A stretch of 64,000 nt of DNA from Flavobacterium tyrosinilyticum (GTDB lineage: Bacteria; Bacteroidota; Bacteroidia; Flavobacteriales; Flavobacteriaceae): positions 812,030 to 876,029 of the forward strand of contig NZ_JAMOKG010000002.1 of NCBI RefSeq assembly GCF_023656565.1, given 5' to 3'. The position numbers were made by a program, and so were the translations under genes. Shown piece after piece: positions 30,412-39,171 of the stretch. The notes beneath the pieces were generated by a model that saw only the letters and a program-made list of their open reading frames with translations, made no database searches and had not been told where the DNA came from. The first letter of the stretch is position 1. The number at the start of each line of letters is the position of its first letter.

Positions 30412-32064
30412 ATGATTACATCACTGTCAATTAAAAATTATGCTCTTATCGAAAAACTGGCTATAGATTTTTCTAAAGGTTTTTCTATAATTACAGGTGA
30501 GACAGGTGCGGGAAAGTCAATTATTTTAGGGGCTATTGGTCTTGTTTTGGGTAAAAGGGCAGATCTGACTTCATTAAAAAATAAAGAAGAAAAATGTGTT
30601 ATTGAGGCACAATTTGAAATTGGAAAATATAATTTAAAGGAGTTTTTTGAAGCTAATGATTTGGATTATGAAGAGGAAACGATCATTAGGAGAGAAATTT
30701 TACCTTCTGGAAAATCTCGTGCTTTTATAAATGACAGTCCGGTAAATCTTCAAGAATTGCAAGATTTGAGTTTGTATTTGATTGATATTCATTCGCAGCA
30801 GCAAACTCAGGAATTATCAGATGAAAATGTTCAGTTTAGAATTATTGATGCCATTGCAAACAATAATGATATAATTGCTGAGTATCAGAAACTGCTTAAA
30901 TCTTATAAGTCAGATAAATCGAAGTTAAATGCTTTGCTTAAAAAACAAAGTGATGCTGGGAAAGAGCAAGAATATCATACATTTTTATTGAATGAATTGG
31001 TTGCGGCTCAATTGAAATCTGGAGAGCAGGAAGAGTTAGAAGCAGATTACGAAAAACTGAATAATGTTGAGATAATTAAAGAATCTCTAGATAAATCTTT
31101 GACAATTGCTAATGAAGAGCAATTTGGTGTTTTTCATAGTCTGAATGAAATCAAAAATGCTTTGCAAAAAGTTGCACCTTTCTCTGTAGAGTACCAAAAT
31201 TTGTTTGAAAGAGTAACAAGTTTGACGATAGAGTTTGATGATGTTTCTAAAGAATTGGAAAATTGCTCAGAAAAATTATTGAATGATCCTGCACAATTAG
31301 AATTGATCAACCAAAAACTGCAGTCGATTTATAATTTACAAAAAAAACATCAGGTAAGTACTGTAGATGAGTTATTGCAAATTCAGTCCGATTTAGGAAA
31401 TTCTTTGCTTGAGCTTGATAATATGGATGAAGAAATAGCTTCATTGACTAAAATTATCGAGGAAAAAGCAACAGAGCTTGATGTTTACGCATCGAAAATA
31501 CATCAAAATAGATTAGATGCAATTCCTACGCTATCAGCACAATTGGTTTCAATTCTCGAGACTTTAGGAATGCCTAATGCACGTTTTAATATGGAATTGC
31601 AGCCTTCTGAAACGTATTTTCAAAACGGAAAAGACGAATTGCAATTCTTGTTCTCAGCAAATAAAGGAACAGATTTTGGCTTGCTAAAAAAAGTAGCGTC
31701 AGGCGGAGAGATGTCTCGTATTATGCTGGCTGTAAAAGCAATTTTAGCTAAATATTCAAAACTACCAACTTTGATTTTTGATGAAATTGATACAGGGGTT
31801 TCGGGAGAAATTGCCATCAGAATGGGAGAAATTATGAAAGAAATGAGTGCAACAATGCAGATATTTGCCATTACGCATTTACCTCAAATTGCGGCAAAAG
31901 GAGATTCTCATTTTAAAGTTTCTAAGTCTACAGTTGGTGACGATACGCAATCTGAATTGAAACTTTTATCGCAAGAAGACCGAATTATAGAAATAGCCCA
32001 AATGTTATCAGGAGCAAACATCTCTGACTCAGCATTAAATCACGCAAAAGAATTATTGAATTAA
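30412..32064 (+). CDS. recN: DNA repair protein RecN
   Basis: A 550-residue SMC-like ATPase for double-strand break repair. Walker A GETGAGKS lies at residues 29-36 (preceded by LSIKNYALIEKL). A long coiled coil fills about 155-370. The C-terminal ATPase half has the signature VASGGEMSRIMLAVK and Walker B LIFDEIDTGVSG, followed by ITHLPQIAA. Length is standard. A TPR gene follows 9 bp later. Confidence 0.96.
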   Translation: MITSLSIKNYALIEKLAIDFSKGFSIITGETGAGKSIILGAIGLVLGKRADLTSLKNKEEKCVIEAQFEIGKYNLKEFFEANDLDYEEETIIRREILPSGKSRAFINDSPVNLQELQDLSLYLIDIHSQQQTQELSDENVQFRIIDAIANNNDIIAEYQKLLKSYKSDKSKLNALLKKQSDAGKEQEYHTFLLNELVAAQLKSGEQEELEADYEKLNNVEIIKESLDKSLTIANEEQFGVFHSLNEIKNALQKVAPFSVEYQNLFERVTSLTIEFDDVSKELENCSEKLLNDPAQLELINQKLQSIYNLQKKHQVSTVDELLQIQSDLGNSLLELDNMDEEIASLTKIIEEKATELDVYASKIHQNRLDAIPTLSAQLVSILETLGMPNARFNMELQPSETYFQNGKDELQFLFSANKGTDFGLLKKVASGGEMSRIMLAVKAILAKYSKLPTLIFDEIDTGVSGEIAIRMGEIMKEMSATMQIFAITHLPQIAAKGDSHFKVSKSTVGDDTQSELKLLSQEDRIIEIAQMLSGANISDSALNHAKELLN

Positions 32065-32073
32065 AATAGACGA

Positions 32074-32595
32074 ATGGAAAGTTTGAGTTTTTACGAAAAT
32101 CAATTTATTAAGGCAGATGCATTAATTTCTGAAGGAAATTCAGCAGATGCAAAAGAGCTGCTGGAAGAAATTTTATCTCAGTATCCTGATTTTGGTAAAG
32201 CTCATAATCATTTGGGATGGATTTACTATAATAAATTAAGTGACTTCGAAAGAGGAATCTATCATTATAAATTGGCCATGAAGTTTGATTCTAAATATCC
32301 AGCTCCATATTTAAATTACACCTATCTGCTAATTGATATAGGGAGATATGCAGAAGCAAAAGAGCATATTGATTTTACATTGGCTAATTTAGAAAATGCA
32401 GATAACTCTACTTATAACAGTGAATTAGGAAGGATGGCGGAGTATGAAAGCCAATATACTAAGGCATTCAATTTTTATAAAGAAGCAAAGAGGAATGCAT
32501 TAAACCCAAATTTTATTGACAATATGAAGGCTAATATGAAAAGGGTTAAGGATAAAATGTCTATTTTTGAAAAATTAAAACTGAAATTGAAATAA
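32074..32595 (+). CDS. tetratricopeptide repeat protein
   Basis: A 173-residue cytoplasmic protein made almost wholly of TPR helices: ADALISEGNSADAKELLEEI, KAHNHLGWIYYNKLSDFERG and GRYAEAKEHIDF. No signal peptide. It is tucked between recN (9 bp) and fabV (21 bp), so it is probably co-expressed with both, but nothing shows its partner. Another TPR gene of similar size ends the RtcB operon at 42.4 kb. Confidence 0.75.
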   Translation: MESLSFYENQFIKADALISEGNSADAKELLEEILSQYPDFGKAHNHLGWIYYNKLSDFERGIYHYKLAMKFDSKYPAPYLNYTYLLIDIGRYAEAKEHIDFTLANLENADNSTYNSELGRMAEYESQYTKAFNFYKEAKRNALNPNFIDNMKANMKRVKDKMSIFEKLKLKLK

Positions 32596-32616
32596 TACAA
32601 AAAAAATAATTGCAAG

Positions 32617-33807
32617 ATGATTATAGAACCTAGAATGAGAGGATTTATTTGTTTGACTGCCCACCCAACGGGAGCTGAGCAAAATGTAAAAAATCAAATC
32701 GAATACGTAAAATCTAAAGGAGAAATTGCTGGTGCTAAAAAAGTTTTAGTAATCGGTGCTTCTACAGGTTTCGGATTGGCTTCAAGAATTACTAGTGCTT
32801 TTGGTTCTGGTGCATCAACAATTGGAGTGTTTTTTGAAAAACCACCAGTTGAAGGAAAAACAGCTTCTCCAGGATGGTATAATTCTGCAGCATTCGAAAA
32901 AGAAGCTCATAAAGCAGGTTTATATGCAAAAAGTATCAATGGTGATGCGTTCTCAAATGAAATAAAAAGAGAAACTTTAGATTTGATTAAAGCAGATTTA
33001 GGACAAGTAGATCTTATAATTTATAGTTTAGCTTCTCCAGTGCGTACAAATCCAAATACAGGAGTTACGCATCGTTCAGTTTTAAAACCAATAGTACAAA
33101 CTTTTACGAATAAAACTGTTGATTTTCACACAGGAAAAGTTTCAGATGTTTCTATCAATCCTGCAAATGAGGAAGATATTGAAAATACTGTAGCGGTAAT
33201 GGGAGGTGAAGACTGGGCTATGTGGATTGATGCTTTGAAGGCTGAAAATTTATTAGCTGAAGGAGCTACAACAGTTGCTTATTCTTATATCGGGCCAGCT
33301 TTAACTGAAGCGGTTTATAGAAAAGGAACAATCGGTCGTGCAAAAGATCACTTAGAGGCTACAGCATTTACTATCGAAGATTCATTGAAATCTATTGGAG
33401 GAAAAGCTTATGTTTCTGTAAATAAAGCTTTAGTTACTCAAGCAAGTTCTGCAATTCCAGTAATTCCATTGTATATTTCTCTTTTATATAAAATCATGAA
33501 AGAAGAAGGGATTCACGAAGGTTGTATTGAGCAAATTCAGCGTTTATTTCAAGATAGATTGTATAATGGTTCTGAAGTTCCTGTTGATGAAAAAGGAAGA
33601 ATCAGAATTGATGATTGGGAAATGCGTGAAGATGTTCAGGAAAAAGTGGCTAAACTTTGGTTGGAAGCTACGACTGAAACATTGCCAGAAATTGGTGATT
33701 TAGCTGGTTACAGAAGTGATTTCTTAAATTTATTCGGATTCGAAGTTCCTGGTGTTGATTACAACGCAGATACTAACGAAGTTGTTGAGATTGAAAGTAT
33801 CAAATAA
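32617..33807 (+). CDS. fabV: trans-2-enoyl-ACP/CoA reductase FabV
   Basis: A 396-residue NADH-dependent enoyl reductase of fatty acid elongation. It starts MIIEPRMRGFICLTAHPTG, a FabV hallmark. The dinucleotide-binding motif GASTGFG is at 47-53, the substrate loop SLASPVRTNP follows, and the Y-x8-K active-site motif is YRKGTIGRAK. Length matches FabV rather than the shorter FabI (about 260). FabV enzymes tolerate triclosan, a known family trait. A terminator follows. Confidence 0.95.
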   Translation: MIIEPRMRGFICLTAHPTGAEQNVKNQIEYVKSKGEIAGAKKVLVIGASTGFGLASRITSAFGSGASTIGVFFEKPPVEGKTASPGWYNSAAFEKEAHKAGLYAKSINGDAFSNEIKRETLDLIKADLGQVDLIIYSLASPVRTNPNTGVTHRSVLKPIVQTFTNKTVDFHTGKVSDVSINPANEEDIENTVAVMGGEDWAMWIDALKAENLLAEGATTVAYSYIGPALTEAVYRKGTIGRAKDHLEATAFTIEDSLKSIGGKAYVSVNKALVTQASSAIPVIPLYISLLYKIMKEEGIHEGCIEQIQRLFQDRLYNGSEVPVDEKGRIRIDDWEMREDVQEKVAKLWLEATTETLPEIGDLAGYRSDFLNLFGFEVPGVDYNADTNEVVEIESIK

Positions 33808-33830
33808 TATATTTTTACTTAGTAAAACGA

Positions 33831-33859
33831 AAAACCATCAGCCAAAAGTTGATGGTTTT
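33831..33859 (+). terminator. intrinsic terminator after fabV
   Basis: AAAACCATCA (33831-33840) pairs with TGATGGTTTT (33850-33859) around a nine-base loop, with a T run. A TATCTTTG at 33875-33882 just downstream could be the -7 element for the glycosyltransferase gene. Confidence 0.88.
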
Positions 33860-33933
33860 TTTGTGAATATACCATATCTTTGTTAAAATTTTGAAACAAT
33901 AAAAATATACCCTTTAATAACGCACATTCTGCT

Positions 33934-34932
33934 ATGATTTTTTCTTTAATTATACCCGTGTATAATCGTCCTGATGAAGTTGATGAGCTTTTGGAAAGTC
34001 TCTCAAAATCTGATTATAATGAAGCTTTTGAAATTGTTCTTGTCGAAGATGGATCTTCTATTCCATGTCGAGATGTGGTGATGAATTATCAAGGAAAATT
34101 AAATATATCATATTATTTTAAAGAAAACTCAGGACCAGGAGATTCTAGAAATTTTGGGATGCAGAGAGCTAAAGGTGATTATTTTATCATTTTTGATTCA
34201 GATTGTATTATTCCATCACAATATTTGACAGAAGTTCGTAAAGAATTGGACGAAAAATATGTGGACTGTTTTGGGGGGCCTGATAAAGCATTGGATAGCT
34301 TTTCTAATATTCAAAAAGCCATCAATTTTGCTATGACTTCTTTCTTGACGACAGGTGGAATTAGAGGTGGTTCGGAGAAGATAAACAAGTTTCAGCCACG
34401 TAGTTTTAATATGGGTATTTCTAAGAAAGCTTTTGAGGCATCAAAAGGATTTGGAAACATTCACCCGGGTGAAGATCCAGATTTATCAATTCGTTTATGG
34501 AATTTAGGCTTCGAGACAAGGCTTTTCAAAGAGGCTTATGTGTATCATAAAAGAAGAATTGATTGGGAAAAATTCTCGATCCAAGTAAATAAATTTGGGA
34601 TTGCTCGACCTATTTTAAATAGTTGGTATCCAGAGCATAATAAATTAACTTTTTTCTTTCCGACTTTATTTATACTCGGATTATTATTAGCTTTTTTATT
34701 GTTAATTTTCAATATCGATATTTTATTACAATTATATTTCGTATATTTCGTTATAATTTTTCTTACAGCTAGTATTCAAAATAAAAGTATCAAAATTGGA
34801 TACCTGTCTGTAATTGCAGTGTGGAAACAGTTTTTTGGTTACGGAACAGGATTTTTAAAATCCTACATTAAAGTAATTTTATTAAAGAAAAAACCACAAG
34901 AGGCTTTTCCGCGTATGTTTTTTAAATTATAA
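33934..34932 (+). CDS. family 2 glycosyltransferase with C-terminal membrane segments
   Basis: A 332-residue GT-A enzyme. It begins MIFSLIIPVYNRPDEVDELL, has EDGSS, then GPGDSRNFGMQRAKGDYF and the metal-binding DSD of IFDSDCIIP. A later EDPDLSIRLWNLG block fits the acceptor side. Two strongly hydrophobic stretches (about 240-265 and 265-290) place it at the inner membrane. Donor and acceptor are unknown. It runs 2 bp ahead of coaE, so the pair shares a transcript. Confidence 0.88.
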   Translation: MIFSLIIPVYNRPDEVDELLESLSKSDYNEAFEIVLVEDGSSIPCRDVVMNYQGKLNISYYFKENSGPGDSRNFGMQRAKGDYFIIFDSDCIIPSQYLTEVRKELDEKYVDCFGGPDKALDSFSNIQKAINFAMTSFLTTGGIRGGSEKINKFQPRSFNMGISKKAFEASKGFGNIHPGEDPDLSIRLWNLGFETRLFKEAYVYHKRRIDWEKFSIQVNKFGIARPILNSWYPEHNKLTFFFPTLFILGLLLAFLLLIFNIDILLQLYFVYFVIIFLTASIQNKSIKIGYLSVIAVWKQFFGYGTGFLKSYIKVILLKKKPQEAFPRMFFKL

Positions 34933-34934
34933 GA

Positions 34935-35531
34935 ATGACAAAAGTTATTGGTCTTACAGGAGGAATTGGCAGCGGAAAAACTACTGTTGCCAACTATTTT
35001 AAAGAATTGGGCGTTCCTGTTTATATTGCCGATGACGGTGCTAAAAGAGTAATGCAGTCAAAAAACATTCTCGCAGAAGTAAAAGCTGCATTTGGTGGCA
35101 ATATTTTTGATAATGATATTTTAAATCGTGCTAAACTAGCACAAATTGTTTTTAATGATAAAGAACAATTGGCAAAATTAAATGCGATTGTGCATCCAGC
35201 GGTAAAATTAGATTTTGATGATTGGGTAAAAGAGCACAAGAATAATGATTATGTAATGTATGAAGCTGCTATTTTGTTTGAAAGTGGCCGATATAAAGAT
35301 TGTGACGTAATAATAACCGTAACAGCCCCCGAAGAGGTAAGAATTGATAGGGTTATAAAACGAGATCAAACCACCCGAGAAGAAGTTTTAAGTAGAATGA
35401 AAATGCAGTGGAATGATGAAAAACGAATTTCTAAGAGCAATTTCGTGATTAATAACAATAATCTTAAAAATGCTAAAGAAGAAGTTGTTAAAATTCTTAA
35501 AATTTTAAATATAAAACAAAAACAGTCTTAA
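34935..35531 (+). CDS. coaE: dephospho-CoA kinase
   Basis: A 198-residue kinase for the final step of coenzyme A synthesis. The P-loop GLTGGIGSGKTTV is at residues 6-18, followed by VPVYIADDGAKR and the late motif AAILFESGRYKDCD. The lid region has RVIKRDQTTREEVLSRM. Length is standard. It starts 2 bp after the glycosyltransferase gene. Confidence 0.96.
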   Translation: MTKVIGLTGGIGSGKTTVANYFKELGVPVYIADDGAKRVMQSKNILAEVKAAFGGNIFDNDILNRAKLAQIVFNDKEQLAKLNAIVHPAVKLDFDDWVKEHKNNDYVMYEAAILFESGRYKDCDVIITVTAPEEVRIDRVIKRDQTTREEVLSRMKMQWNDEKRISKSNFVINNNNLKNAKEEVVKILKILNIKQKQS

Positions 35532-35577
35532 ATGTTAATATTTGGTTAATGTATTATTTAGTATATTGTTAAAATAT

Positions 35578-35585
35578 TAATTTTG
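35578..35585 (+). promoter_or_regulatory. -7 element 5 nt before kinase start (possible leaderless mRNA)
   Basis: TAATTTTG matches TAnnTTTG exactly and ends 5 nt before the ATG at 35591, so transcription would begin at or near the start codon. No good -33 TTTG is seen at 17-23 nt, which lowers confidence. Confidence 0.45.
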
Positions 35586-35590
35586 TTTCG

Positions 35591-37177
35591 ATGAATAAAT
35601 TATTTTTTAGAATACTTGTTTTATTGATGAGTTTGTCCTTGATAGGGATAATTCTGGTGCAAGTGTTTTGGTTCAATTCTTCGTTCAAAAATAATGAAGA
35701 GCAATTTAAATACCACGTTACTCAAGTAATTGGAAATGTTGCAGACAAGCTGGAACAACAAGAAGAGTACAGTTTCTACGACAAATACAACCGTATTAAA
35801 GACAGTACGGGTAAAATTCCAAAAAAAGAAGATTTACTAGAAGTACTTTATGTACAAAGAAACACAAAAACGAATAAAACAATTGTTTATTCAAGCACAT
35901 TGACATCGGAAGATTACGATATTAATGGTTCAGTTTTTAACAAAAAATTCAGTAGCGAGCGTTTTAAAAATTTTAGTTCAAAAAGGATAACTGAAGTTTA
36001 TAATAACCACAACGGAATTGATAATAATAATTTAGGTCAAAGTATAATTCCTGATCAAAGATTTGAAAAATCAGGAAGTTTAGATATTTTAAATAAAGTT
36101 CAACAGCAGATTCAATACAAAGATATTGCTTCTCTAACTCCAATTGAAGGGAGAGTTACAAAGGAAAGGCTTTTTAAATTATTGAAAAAAGAACTTGAAG
36201 AATATGGTGTAAAAACCAAATTTGAATTCGGAATATACAGCAGTGGCGTTCCAACAAAGATTAAATCCGATGGATTTCATTTTGATAAAGAATCTACCTA
36301 TGATATTCCAATTTATACAGATAATGAAGGGAATAGCAAATATGAATTATCAGTTACTTTTCCTCACAAAAAGAAATTCTTATTATCTGAATTATTAAGT
36401 ATTACTATTTTATCAATAGTTTTTACATTAATTATAATAGTTGCATATACAAGTGCGTTAAATCAATTATTGCGTCAGAAACACATTTCTGAAATCAAGA
36501 CCGATTTTATTAATAACATGACGCATGAGTTTAAAACTCCTATTGCAACTATAAACCTAGCATTAGATGCTATTAGAAGTCCGAAAGTTATTGAAGATAA
36601 AGAAAAAGTGTATCGTTATCTTCAAATGATTCGAGATGAAAACAAAAGAATGCATGCTCAAGTTGAGAATGTTCTCCGTATTTCAAAATTAGAAAAGAGA
36701 GAACTTGACATAACAAAAGAGCCAACTGTAATTACAGATATAATTGACGATGCTATTGAGCATGTAAATCTTATTTTAGAAGACAGAAATGGTTCGGTAG
36801 TAAAGCATTATAACGCAGCAAGAACAACTTGTTTGATTAACGAAGTTCACTTTACAAATGTGCTGGTTAATATTTTGGAAAACGCCATTAAATATTCTCC
36901 AGACGCACCAGAGATCGAAATCTTTACTGAAAATATTAAAGATATGATTTTGATAAAAGTGAGAGATCATGGATTGGGAATGAGTAAGATAGCTCAAAAA
37001 CGAGTGTTTGAGAAATTTTATAGAGAGCACACGGGAGATCTTCATAATGTAAAAGGACACGGATTAGGACTTGCTTACGTAAAACGAATAGTAGAGGATC
37101 ACAATGGTCAAGTATATGTAGAAAGCGAAAAAGGAAAAGGTAGCACCTTTATAATAAAAATACCATTAATAAATTAA
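35591..37177 (+). CDS. membrane sensor histidine kinase
   Basis: A 528-residue two-component sensor. Membrane segments at about 7-28 and 268-290 bound a periplasmic sensing region of about 240 residues with no recognisable named domain. The HisKA box is FINNMTHEFKTPIATI with phospho-acceptor H312. The HATPase domain has N box NILENAIKYSP, G1 RDHGLGM and G2 GHGLGLAYVK. It pairs with the OmpR-type regulator 3 bp downstream and resembles the RprX/RprY pair of Bacteroides. The signal is unknown. Confidence 0.93.
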   Translation: MNKLFFRILVLLMSLSLIGIILVQVFWFNSSFKNNEEQFKYHVTQVIGNVADKLEQQEEYSFYDKYNRIKDSTGKIPKKEDLLEVLYVQRNTKTNKTIVYSSTLTSEDYDINGSVFNKKFSSERFKNFSSKRITEVYNNHNGIDNNNLGQSIIPDQRFEKSGSLDILNKVQQQIQYKDIASLTPIEGRVTKERLFKLLKKELEEYGVKTKFEFGIYSSGVPTKIKSDGFHFDKESTYDIPIYTDNEGNSKYELSVTFPHKKKFLLSELLSITILSIVFTLIIIVAYTSALNQLLRQKHISEIKTDFINNMTHEFKTPIATINLALDAIRSPKVIEDKEKVYRYLQMIRDENKRMHAQVENVLRISKLEKRELDITKEPTVITDIIDDAIEHVNLILEDRNGSVVKHYNAARTTCLINEVHFTNVLVNILENAIKYSPDAPEIEIFTENIKDMILIKVRDHGLGMSKIAQKRVFEKFYREHTGDLHNVKGHGLGLAYVKRIVEDHNGQVYVESEKGKGSTFIIKIPLIN

Positions 37178-37180
37178 AAT

Positions 37181-37897
37181 ATGGAAAATACTAACAAAAG
37201 AATACTTTTAGTAGAAGATGACCTAAATTTTGGGGCGGTTCTTAAAGATTATCTAATGTTAAATGACTTTGAAGTTACTTTAGCTAAAAACGGTATGGAA
37301 GGTTTCGAGAAGTTCAAGAAAGATGTGTACGATTTATGTATTCTTGACGTAATGATGCCTTATAAAGATGGTTATACTTTGGCCAAAGAAATTAGAGAGA
37401 AGAACAGTGAAGTGCCAATTATATTTTTAACAGCAAAATCTATGAAAGAAGATGTGTTAAAAGGTTATAAAGCTGGTGCAGACGACTATTTAAATAAACC
37501 TTTTGATTCAGAAGTGCTTTTGATGAAGATTAAAGCAATCATTCAGAGAAAATCAGCTGATACAAAAGCAGAACAAGTACAGTTTGAGTTTAATATTGGA
37601 AAATTCCACTTGAATTCAAAACTAAGATTCTTAACTTTCCAAGATGAAGAGCCAATTAAATTGTCTCCAAAAGAAAATGAATTGTTAAAAATGCTTATTC
37701 TTCATGAAAATGATTTAATGCCAAGAGAATTAGCTTTAACAAAAATCTGGAGAGATGATAACTACTTTACATCAAGAAGTATGGACGTTTACATCGCTAA
37801 ATTAAGAAAATATCTAAAAGCAGATGAAGATGTTGAAATCTTAAACATTCACGGTGAAGGTTTCAGATTGGTGATAAAAAGCAAAGTTTCTGAATAA
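37181..37897 (+). CDS. OmpR/PhoB-type response regulator
   Basis: A 238-residue cytoplasmic regulator. Receiver domain 1-125: acidic E12/D13/D14, phospho-acceptor D56 (LCILDVMMP) and K in YLNKPFDSE. Winged-helix DNA-binding domain about 140-235 with LSPKENELLKML and SRSMDVYIAKLRKYL. It is encoded 3 bp after its cognate kinase and is followed by a terminator. It resembles RprY, but targets cannot be read from the sequence. Confidence 0.94.
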   Translation: MENTNKRILLVEDDLNFGAVLKDYLMLNDFEVTLAKNGMEGFEKFKKDVYDLCILDVMMPYKDGYTLAKEIREKNSEVPIIFLTAKSMKEDVLKGYKAGADDYLNKPFDSEVLLMKIKAIIQRKSADTKAEQVQFEFNIGKFHLNSKLRFLTFQDEEPIKLSPKENELLKMLILHENDLMPRELALTKIWRDDNYFTSRSMDVYIAKLRKYLKADEDVEILNIHGEGFRLVIKSKVSE

Positions 37898-37920
37898 TCA
37901 TTCAGCAAAAAAAATAGATA

Positions 37921-37940
37921 AGCTCTGAGAAATCAGGGCT
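37921..37940 (+). terminator. intrinsic terminator after response regulator
   Basis: AGCTCTGA / TCAGGGCT with a GAAA tetraloop (one G-T pair), followed by seven T. It begins 23 bp past the stop codon. Confidence 0.88.
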
Positions 37941-38125
37941 TTTTTTGTGCATGAAATTAAAATATTTTAATTTATTTTTTGTGATATAGATTTGCTTTTA
38001 ATTGTTTGATTTTAAAAACAATAGTATTGGTTTTAAAAGCTCAAAATATATTGGTAAAATTTATTTTGAAGAATTTTCTTTAAATAAATTTGGAAAATCA
38101 AAAAAGTATTATGAATATTTGCACA

Positions 38126-38302
38126 CGAAAAAAATAATAACCCTTTAAAAACGAAGAAAAAATGTTTGTACTTACATTGACATCTCAGAGCTTTACACCA
38201 AACGTATTTGGTGAAGCAATTCTTCGTGGCTTATTTCAATCCTAGAAATATATTTTTAGATATATAAAAAAGCCCGAAGACAATAAGTTTCGGGCTTTTT
38301 TT
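38126..38302 (+). ncRNA. candidate small RNA or leader-peptide RNA
   Basis: A self-contained transcription unit in the 479-bp gap before the RtcB operon. TTTG at 38089-38092, a 21-nt spacer and AATATTTG at 38114-38121 resemble a promoter (one mismatch to TAnnTTTG). A strong hairpin follows: GCTT (38190-38193), a TA bulge, CACCAAA (38196-38202), loop CGTA, TTTGGTG (38207-38213), AAGC (38214-38217). An intrinsic terminator closes it. A 27-codon frame (38162-38245, MFVLTLTSQSFTPNVFGEAI...) spans the hairpin. It may encode a leader peptide or be coincidental. Confidence 0.5.
38270..38297 (+). terminator. intrinsic terminator upstream of RtcB operon
   Basis: AAGCCCGAA (38270-38278) pairs with TTCGGGCTT (38289-38297), followed by a run of T. 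It lies about 95 bp before the first operon gene, so it ends the candidate small RNA or acts as an attenuator. Confidence 0.88.
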
Positions 38303-38391
38303 TATTCTAGACTCTTCAAAATTTTCCCGAAAATCGATTTTTAGAATTTATCCGTCAGGATAAATAGTTTGGCCTTTTGGCTGTTAATTTA

Positions 38392-39171
38392 ATGCGCGAT
38401 AATTTTTTTATGGAAAATTATACGGTAGACGAGTATGCTTTATGTACTCGTTTTAAAAGTAAAAGAAAAAAGAAAAGATTAGTAAAAGAAGATATTGAAA
38501 AACAATTAATTCAGTTAAGAAAGCTTGAAGTTGAACTTTGGAAAAAGCGTAAAGACTTACCATTGGTTCCTTTGGAAATTCCGTATCAAAAAGGCTGGCA
38601 ACGTAATTTTAAATTAAGAGATGATATTGCCAGATCAAGTGAAGCGTCGTTTTACAGAGAGTTATTGGAAAAAATTAATACATGGCAGTTTTCTCCTGAA
38701 AAATCTTTTAAAAGAAAGAAAAAGAGAAAAAGAAAACATGTGTATGTTGAAAAACTCCAAACTGTAAAAGAATTTTCGGAGTGGGAGTGGAGAAGTTCAA
38801 AATTAGAATTGACCGAAAAAGAAAAAGCACATTTTTACAAAAGGGAACGTTGGTGCAGCAATTTTAAACGATACAAAATTCATTATGTATTTAACGAACC
38901 TTGGCGATATGTTCTTCGTGTAAGCCCTTATATGATAACACATACTAGAATGGTCGATTCAGATTTAGAAAGCCAAATTCAGCTTCTTGACAATTATGTT
39001 GTTAATCATAATCTGAGAGATAAAATAAATAGATTAATACACGGCAGTTCTTATAAATGGAGTTACTATGAAAAGGAAAATCCAAAAGAGATAAGCCCAA
39101 TTAAAAATAAAAGTCTGCATGCTTTGTATCAGCAATATGCAGACGAAATGATAGAAAATCATGGGAAATAA
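38392..39171 (+). CDS. lysine-rich hypothetical protein, first gene of RtcB-PrfH operon
   Basis: I do not recognise this protein. From the ATG at 38392 it has 259 residues (an ATG at 38410 is equally possible; a TTG lies at 38377). It is strongly basic with two lysine/arginine clusters (FKSKRKKKRLVKED near residue 25 and FKRKKKRKRKHVYVEK near 110) and many tryptophans and tyrosines, as in RNA-binding proteins. No signal peptide, membrane segment or catalytic motif. Its last 11 bp overlap the start of rtcB, which implies translational coupling. I infer a role in RNA or ribosome handling beside RtcB, without direct proof. Confidence 0.75.
   Translation: MRDNFFMENYTVDEYALCTRFKSKRKKKRLVKEDIEKQLIQLRKLEVELWKKRKDLPLVPLEIPYQKGWQRNFKLRDDIARSSEASFYRELLEKINTWQFSPEKSFKRKKKRKRKHVYVEKLQTVKEFSEWEWRSSKLELTEKEKAHFYKRERWCSNFKRYKIHYVFNEPWRYVLRVSPYMITHTRMVDSDLESQIQLLDNYVVNHNLRDKINRLIHGSSYKWSYYEKENPKEISPIKNKSLHALYQQYADEMIENHGK

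Noticed and set aside
38377..38391. TTG start for the lysine-rich protein
   Set aside because: ATG codons at 38392 and 38410 follow closely; the choice between those two remains open.
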